A stretch of 64,000 nucleotides of DNA from Luteimonas granuli (lineage in GTDB: Bacteria; Pseudomonadota; Gammaproteobacteria; Xanthomonadales; Xanthomonadaceae), in NCBI RefSeq assembly GCF_007795095.1, contig NZ_CP042218.1, forward strand, positions 1,240,001 to 1,304,000. The letters run 5' to 3'. A program made the position numbers and the translations under genes. A model generated the notes under the pieces. The model saw only the letters and a list, made by a program, of their open reading frames with translations. It had not been told where the DNA came from and ran no database searches. Below are positions 55,670 to 64,000 of the stretch, one piece after another (positions within the stretch are counted from its first letter, which is position 1; each line of letters begins with the position of its first letter).

Positions 55670-56053
55670 ATGAGCCTGGTCCGGCAGGGCCCGAGCTATC
55701 TGGCGATCGGCGGCATCCAGTGGCTGCTGGACTGGGCAGTGATGGTGCTGCTCAGCCACCTCGGCCTGCGGATCGGCCTGGCCAACATCGTCGGCCGGGT
55801 CTGCGGGGCGCTGCTGGGCTTCTGGCTCAACGGCAAGTTCACCTTCACCGGCGAGGGGCACGCCCTGGGTCGCAGGCAGCTGCTGCGCTTCGTGGCCATG
55901 TGGCTGGTGATGACCCTGCTCAGCACGGTCGCGATCGAGGCGATCGATGATCTGCTGGGGCGCCAGTGGGCGTGGCTGGCCAAACCGCTGGTCGAGGCGG
56001 GGCTGGGCGTCCTCGGATTCGTCGTGTCGCGGCACTGGATCTACCGCCTCTGA
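55670..56053 (+). CDS. GtrA family membrane protein
   Basis: A 127-residue protein with four membrane helices matching the GtrA/DPMS_TMD family (FLAIGGIQWLLDW-type start YLAIGGIQWLLDW, FWLNGKFTFTG, RFVAMWLVMTLLSTVAIE, FVVSRHWIYRL). These proteins are thought to flip polyprenyl-linked sugars or to support GT2 enzymes. It stands alone between glmU and atpC, without neighbouring glycosyltransferases, and shares a bidirectional terminator with atpC. Confidence 0.88.
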   Translation: MSLVRQGPSYLAIGGIQWLLDWAVMVLLSHLGLRIGLANIVGRVCGALLGFWLNGKFTFTGEGHALGRRQLLRFVAMWLVMTLLSTVAIEAIDDLLGRQWAWLAKPLVEAGLGVLGFVVSRHWIYRL

Positions 56054-56063
56054 ACCACGAAAA

Positions 56064-56084
56064 AGCCCCGCGCGTGGCGGGGCT
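56064..56084. terminator. Bidirectional terminator between gtrA and atpC
   Basis: Stem AGCCCCGC (56064-56071) and GCGGGGCT (56077-56084), 5-nt loop. On plus it is followed by CTTTCTT; on minus by the complement of the five A just upstream. Serves both gtrA and the ATP synthase operon. Confidence 0.9.
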
Positions 56085-56109
56085 CTTTCTTCGCGGACGG
56101 CTGCCGTCC

Positions 56110-56532
56110 TCAGTGCTTGAGGTTCCTGCGCAGCCGCTCCAGCGCCTGCAGCTGGGCCGCGACCTCGGCCATCTTCTTCTGGGCCTCGACCAGGTCCATG
56201 GCCTCGCCGCGGCCGGCCAGCACGCGTTCGGCCTCTTCCTTCGCCTTGCGCACCTTCTCCTCGTCGATCTCGTCGGCGCGGATGGCGGTGTCGGCGAGGA
56301 TGGTCACCACCTGCGGCTGCACCTCGAGGATGCCGCCGCTGATGGCGAAGTCCAGCTTCTGGCCGTCGGCCTGGGTCACCACCACTTTGCCCGGCTTCAG
56401 GCGGGTGATCAGCGGCGCGTGGCGCGGCGCGATGCCGAGCTCGCCGACTTCACCGGTGACGACCACCAGGGTGGCCTCGCCGCGGAAGATCTCGGCCTCG
56501 GCGCTGACGATGTCGCAACGGATGGTGGTCAT
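56110..56532 (-). CDS. atpC: F1Fo ATP synthase epsilon subunit
   Basis: 140 residues (E. coli 139). N-terminal beta-sandwich with [23 protein letters not shown]-terminal two-helix inhibitory domain ([22 protein letters not shown]). Part of the central stalk and an inhibitor of ATP hydrolysis. Last gene of the operon, ending 26 bp before the bidirectional terminator. It follows atpD by 15 bp. Confidence 0.97.
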   Translation of the reverse strand: MTTIRCDIVSAEAEIFRGEATLVVVTGEVGELGIAPRHAPLITRLKPGKVVVTQADGQKLDFAISGGILEVQPQVVTILADTAIRADEIDEEKVRKAKEEAERVLAGRGEAMDLVEAQKKMAEVAAQLQALERLRRNLKH

Positions 56533-56547
56533 GGGTCCCTACCTGCC

Positions 56548-57960
<1,413 letters not shown>

Positions 57961-57993
57961 TTAAGTCCTCTGGAACCTGCTGTTTTCTCGTTT

Positions 57994-58049
57994 GCGGGAG
58001 CGGCCATGGCCGCCGTTGCTCGGGACCGGGCCCTGCGGCCCCTCCCACA
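57994..58049. repeat. REP dyad between atpG and atpD
   Basis: GCGGGAGCGGCCATGGCCGC (from 57994) and, in inverse orientation, GTGGGAGGGGCCGCAGGGCC (minus strand, about 58030-58049). It is a member of the same GGGAGCGGC hairpin family as at 22731 and 29769. It lies inside the operon, in the leader of atpD. Confidence 0.75.
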
Positions 58050-58060
58050 TGCTGTTTGGA

Positions 58061-58924
58061 TCAGACCGCCGCCGCGCCGCCCACGATCTCGGAGATTTCC
58101 TGGGTGATCGCCGCCTGCCGGGCCTTGTTGTAGACCAGGTTCAGCGTGTCGATCAGCTTGGTCGCGTTGTCGCTCGCGGCCTTCATCGCGACCATGCGCG
58201 CGGCGTGCTCGGAGGCGATGTTCTCCATCACCGCCTGGTACACCAGCGACTCGATGTAGCGGGTCAGCACGTGCTCGAGCACGGACTCGGCGTCGGGCTC
58301 GTACAGGTAGTCCCAGTCATGGGTCATCAGCTGCTCGTCCGAGGGCGGCAGCGGCAGCAGCTGGTCGAAGGCCGCACGCTGGGTCATGGTGTTGACGAAG
58401 TCGTTGTAGACCACGAACACGCGGTCGTGCCGGCCCTCGACGAAGCCGTCGATCATGACCTTGACGATGCCGATCAGCTGCTCGACCTCGGGGTTGTCGC
58501 CGAGGTGGCTGACGCTGGCCAGCATGCCGACCTTGAGGCGGCGGAAGAACACCGTCGCCTTCTGGCCGATGGTGACGACGTCGACCTCCACGCCCTTCTC
58601 GCGCCACTCGCGCATCTCGCCGAGCAGCTTGCGGAACAGGTTGTTGTTCAGCCCGCCGGCCAGGCCACGGTCGGACGACACGATGATGTAGCCGACGCGC
58701 TTCACTTCCGGCCGCTCCACCAGGAACGGGTGCCGGTAGTCGGTGTTGGCCTGCGCGAGGTGCCCGATCAGCTGCTTCATCGCGCGCGCATACGGGCGCG
58801 AGGCCTTCATCCGCTCCTGCGCCTTGCGGATCTTCGAGGCCGAGACCATTTCCAGCGCGCGCGTCACCTTGCGGGTGTTCTGCACGCTCTTGATCTTGGT
58901 TTTGATTTCTCTGCCGCCGGCCAT
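58061..58924 (-). CDS. atpG: F1Fo ATP synthase gamma subunit
   Basis: Rotor subunit, 287 residues, the same as E. coli. The N- and C-terminal helices that form the coiled coil are clear: [28 protein letters not shown] and [22 protein letters not shown] (hallmarks [11 protein letters not shown] and RQAAITQE). A 101-bp spacer with GC-rich hairpins but no gene separates it from atpA. Confidence 0.97.
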   Translation of the reverse strand: MAGGREIKTKIKSVQNTRKVTRALEMVSASKIRKAQERMKASRPYARAMKQLIGHLAQANTDYRHPFLVERPEVKRVGYIIVSSDRGLAGGLNNNLFRKLLGEMREWREKGVEVDVVTIGQKATVFFRRLKVGMLASVSHLGDNPEVEQLIGIVKVMIDGFVEGRHDRVFVVYNDFVNTMTQRAAFDQLLPLPPSDEQLMTHDWDYLYEPDAESVLEHVLTRYIESLVYQAVMENIASEHAARMVAMKAASDNATKLIDTLNLVYNKARQAAITQEISEIVGGAAAV

Positions 58925-59025
58925 GTGATCGCTCGCTAGATGTGGTCTGGAATTCCTGGTCCCGGGTCCGGGGCCGCCTCAGGCGCCGCGGCCGGAAGCC
59001 GCCGCGCCCGTGGGCCCCGCCCTGC

Positions 59026-60576
<1,551 letters not shown>

Positions 60577-60687
60577 TTCCGGTTCCTCGGTGCGCGCCAG
60601 CGGCTGGTGCGCGGTAAGTGGATCTTGTGGTGGTCATCGGGTCCGGCGGGGCCGGGGGCGCGATGGCCTGGGTACTTGATCGAGCTG

Positions 60688-60715
60688 TCGCAATCGCAGC
60701 TGTAGCTGCTCCTAC
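60688..60715. repeat. Single REP element between atpH and atpA
   Basis: On the minus strand it reads GTAGGAGCAGCTACAGCTGC followed by GATTGCGA, a member of the GTAGGAGCGGC family. It supplies the TAG stop codon of atpH (60712-60714). The rest of 60577-60711 shows no gene. Confidence 0.75.
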
Positions 60716-61239
60716 GCGCCCAGGGCCGACTGCAGGCGCGCGAGCTTGCCGCGCAGGGAGCCGTCGATGACGACGTCGCCGGCGCTGATCACCGCGCCCC
60801 CGATGAGGGCGGGATCGACCGCGCGCTCGACCTCGACCGCGCTGCCGAAGCGGCGCTCGAGCGCGGCGCGGATGGTGGCCAGCTCGCCCTCCGACAGCTC
60901 GGCCGCCGAGGTCACCGTGGCGCGCACGACGTTCTCCGCCGCGGCGCGCAGGTCCTCGTAGAGGCCGGCGATCTCGGGCAGCAGCGGCAGGCGGCCGTTC
61001 GCTGCCAGCAGCGCGAGGAAATCGCGCTGTCCGGCCGTCGCCGCGCCGGGCGCCAGCAGCTCCACGGCCTCGGCGTCGGCGAGCGACGGGTGGCCCAGCA
61101 GCGGCGCGACGCGCGGGTCGGCCGCGACGCGGGCGGAGAGCGCCAGCGCCTGCGACCAGCCCGCCAGTTCGCCGCGGTCGCGCGCGATCGCGAAGGCCGC
61201 GCGGGCGTAGGGACGGGCGAGGGTGATCTCCTGGCTCAT
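60712..61239 (-). CDS. atpH: F1Fo ATP synthase delta subunit
   Basis: 175 residues (E. coli 177). Peripheral stalk subunit with N-terminal ARPYARAAFAIARD and the C-terminal VDPALIGGAVISAGDVVIDGSLRGKLARLQ region characteristic of OSCP/delta. It follows atpF by 5 bp. The stop TAG is part of a REP element. Confidence 0.97.
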   Translation of the reverse strand: MSQEITLARPYARAAFAIARDRGELAGWSQALALSARVAADPRVAPLLGHPSLADAEAVELLAPGAATAGQRDFLALLAANGRLPLLPEIAGLYEDLRAAAENVVRATVTSAAELSEGELATIRAALERRFGSAVEVERAVDPALIGGAVISAGDVVIDGSLRGKLARLQSALGA

Positions 61240-61244
61240 CGGGC

Positions 61245-61715
61245 TCAGATCTCCGCGGCGAGTTCGTCGAGCAGCGCCTTGTGGGCGTTGGCGTCGATCT
61301 CACGCTTGAGCAGTTTCTCCGCGCCGGTCACGGCGAGCGCGGACACCTGGCGGCGCAGCTCTTCGCGGGCACGGTTGGCGGAAGCCTCGATCTCGGCGTC
61401 GGACAGCGCCTTCTGCCGGATCGATTCGGTCTGCGCCTCCACGCGCGCGGCCTCGACGATCTGGTTCGCGCGCTGGTGCGCCTGGTCGATGATCTCGTTG
61501 GCCTTGGTGCGCGCGGCCTTGAGCTCCTCGTTCGCCTTGTCCTGCGCCTGCGCGAGCGCGCGCTGGCTGTTGTCGGCGGCGGCGAGGCCCTCGGCGATCT
61601 TCTGCTGGCGCTCCTCGATGGCCTTGAGCAGCGGCGGCCAGACGAAGGTGGCGATCAGCCAGATCAGCCCGGCGAATGCGAGCGCCTGTGCGATCAGGGT
61701 GAGATTGATGTTCAT
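61245..61715 (-). CDS. atpF: F1Fo ATP synthase b subunit
   Basis: 156 residues, as in E. coli. One N-terminal membrane helix (about 5-25, starting [20 protein letters not shown]) and a long charged helix that dimerises as the stator. Separated from atpE by 101 bp without a recognisable gene. Confidence 0.97.
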   Translation of the reverse strand: MNINLTLIAQALAFAGLIWLIATFVWPPLLKAIEERQQKIAEGLAAADNSQRALAQAQDKANEELKAARTKANEIIDQAHQRANQIVEAARVEAQTESIRQKALSDAEIEASANRAREELRRQVSALAVTGAEKLLKREIDANAHKALLDELAAEI

Positions 61716-61816
61716 GGCGGTGCCTGTCGTGGTGGTCGGGGCATGCGGTCAGGGTGCATGCCGGCCCTGCTGCGGGATGCGGGCGACGTTGGCCGCCCGC
61801 ACCGTGCGCGCCGGGA

Positions 61817-62988
<1,172 letters not shown>

Positions 62989-62989
62989 T

Positions 62990-63373
62990 TCAAGGATTCC
63001 CGTTTCGATGTCCGCCGGCCATGGCCAGCACCTGTGCCACCAGGGCGACGACCACGCCCCCGATGACCGCGAGGGGTGGCAGCTTCGCCACTGCGATCGC
63101 GAAGAACAGCGCCGCGATCACCACGACCCACTTGCCCGTCAGTCCCAGCACCAGCCGCGACAGCGCGCCAGCCGCCGGTGTGATGCCCCCACCGAGCGCG
63201 AGCGCGCCATACAGCGCACCGCCCACGATGATGGCCACGCCCCCCGCCGCCGCCCCCAGGGCCCATGCGGACCCCTTCGCGAGCAGCGCAAGCGCCAGCG
63301 CGGCGACCGCGATCCCCTGCCGGGTGATCGTGCGCCGCACCAGCCGCGGACCTGCGGCGAGGGGATCAAACAC
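62990..63373 (-). CDS. atpI: ATP synthase subunit I (AtpI/UncI)
   Basis: A 127-residue membrane protein with four hydrophobic helices, at the head of the atp operon. AtpI is a non-essential assembly factor for the c-ring. Start is GTG at 63373 (MFDPLAAG). It is 1 bp from the atpB start. Sequence is weakly conserved and Ala/Gly-rich; assignment rests on position and topology. Confidence 0.82.
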   Translation of the reverse strand: MFDPLAAGPRLVRRTITRQGIAVAALALALLAKGSAWALGAAAGGVAIIVGGALYGALALGGGITPAAGALSRLVLGLTGKWVVVIAALFFAIAVAKLPPLAVIGGVVVALVAQVLAMAGGHRNGNP

Positions 63374-63425
63374 GTGGTGTCCTGTGGCCGTGGTGCGGGG
63401 GCCGTGACAAACGGGCCCCGTCGAG

Positions 63426-63445
63426 CCCCGGAAGTATAGCAGTCA
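63426..63445 (-). promoter_or_regulatory. Extended -10 promoter of the ATP synthase operon
   Basis: On the minus strand, TGCTATACT (extended -10; TATACT at 63438-63433) lies about 60 bp upstream of the atpI GTG. A possible -35 TTGGCC is 19 bp away, a weak match, consistent with an extended -10 promoter. Confidence 0.6.
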
Positions 63446-63609
63446 CTCCGCGCGCGCGGCCAATGCCATCCGGGGGAAACAGCTGAACGCGCGCCTGTCC
63501 CGCGGAAGCCGGCGGATTGTCCGCGTGCGGGAACCCTTCGCCGCCGGCGCGGTCTCCAACAGGGCACGGCCTGCCCGGTCTCCTCGTCGATCCGGGCCCG
63601 GCCGCGCAG

Positions 63610-63641
63610 GAAGCCCCGGCACCCGCCGGGGCTTCGGTTTT
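63610..63641 (+). terminator. Orphan plus-strand terminator between atpI and lpdA
   Basis: An 11-bp perfect stem GAAGCCCCGGC (63610-63620) and GCCGGGGCTTC (63625-63635), with loop ACCC, followed by GGTTTTCTC. The T-run is on the plus strand, yet both neighbouring genes are on minus. The remainder of 63446-63740 shows no convincing gene. It may end a small RNA, or act bidirectionally for lpdA with a poor tail. Confidence 0.6.
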
Positions 63642-63740
63642 CTCGACGATCCCGCTGGCCCGTCCTGAGGCGCGGGCGCCTGCCCGTACTCGCGGGCCCG
63701 TGCAGCACAGGCGCGTTCGCGCCCCGGCCGGAAGCGCGGC

Positions 63741-64000
63741 TCAGCCGCGCTTCTTCTTCGGCATGTAGAGGTCGGTGATGGTCCCCTCGTACGCTTCGGC
63801 GGCCATCGCGACCGACTCCGACAGCGTCGGGTGCGGATGGATGGTGTGGCCGATGTCGGCCGCCTCCGCGCCCATCTCGATCGCCAGCGCCACTTCCGAG
63901 ATCAGGTCGCCGGCGTGCGGGCCGACGATGGCGCCGCCGATGATGCGGTTGCTGCCCTCGTCGAACAGCAGCTTCGTGAAGCCCTCGCCGCGGCCGATAC
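63741..64000 (-). CDS. lpdA: Dihydrolipoamide dehydrogenase, C-terminal part
   Basis: Only the last 86 codons are in the window; the gene continues beyond base 64000. The encoded segment includes GEGFTKLLFDEGSNRIIGG, GAEAADIGHTIHPHPTLSES (the catalytic His-Glu region: HTIHPHPTLSE) and the C-terminus DLYMPKKKRG. It is the E3 component of pyruvate/2-oxoglutarate dehydrogenase complexes. Partner genes presumably lie upstream, outside the window. Confidence 0.93.
   Translation of the reverse strand, partial: IGRGEGFTKLLFDEGSNRIIGGAIVGPHAGDLISEVALAIEMGAEAADIGHTIHPHPTLSESVAMAAEAYEGTITDLYMPKKKRG

Overview
The window is a GC-rich chromosomal stretch, almost wholly coding, with short intergenic gaps. 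Gene content and protein styles (TonB-dependent receptors, AcnD-type propionate genes prpD/prpF, nadB-nadA next to ubi genes, the lipid A-like cluster, GTAG-type REP elements, atpIBEFHAGDC beside lpdA) point to a gammaproteobacterium of the Xanthomonadaceae/Lysobacteraceae (Lysobacter/Luteimonas-like). This is inference from family resemblance. I see no rRNA, tRNA, transposase, phage or CRISPR.

Layout. 1-3.8 kb: methylcitrate genes prpD-prpF, queD and a phasin with its own operator/promoter and terminator. 3.9-14.5 kb: a block (aroQ-ubiT-nadA-nadB on minus; ubiD; a two-component system; cytochrome b561; ubiU-ubiV) bounded on both sides by inverted copies of a composite palindromic repeat. Both halves of the O2-independent ubiquinone hydroxylation system (ubiT and ubiUV) have FNR/ANR-like boxes upstream. 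14.5-20.5 kb: RND efflux pump and adaptor, bioD, fRMsr, a TfoX C-terminal domain protein. 20.5-22.7 kb: cobalamin riboswitch and a BtuB-like receptor. 22.8-29.7 kb: gph, a two-component system, a three-gene envelope glycosylation set (GT39, GT2, LAB_N) and dinB. 29.8-36.4 kb: Pat-type protein acetyltransferase, a membrane protein plus lipoprotein sugar dehydrogenase, and glmS.

36.5-54.1 kb is the most unusual part. Four TPR-fused protein- or peptide-modifying enzymes (an Asp/Asn-type hydroxylase, a 2OG-Fe(II) oxygenase and two PAPS sulfotransferases) surround a small exported protein and adjoin a large TonB receptor. Divergent from the receptor is a putative sigma-54 operon encoding a MacA/MacB-like exporter (adaptor, a possible small peptide, ATPase, two FtsX-type permeases) and its own NtrC-type regulator and kinase. 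A sigma-54 promoter lies directly before that operon.

54.1-64 kb: glmU, gtrA, the complete ATP synthase operon and the 3' end of lpdA.

Several genes carry single-base frameshifts, including atpB, which cannot plausibly be inactive. Three of the five sites lie in C/G homopolymers of 6-8 bases; the other two lie in GC-rich sequence with short C or G pairs. Most are therefore probably consensus errors rather than pseudogenes. REP-type dyads occur at four places, and in three cases the TAG stop codon of the adjoining gene is part of the repeat.
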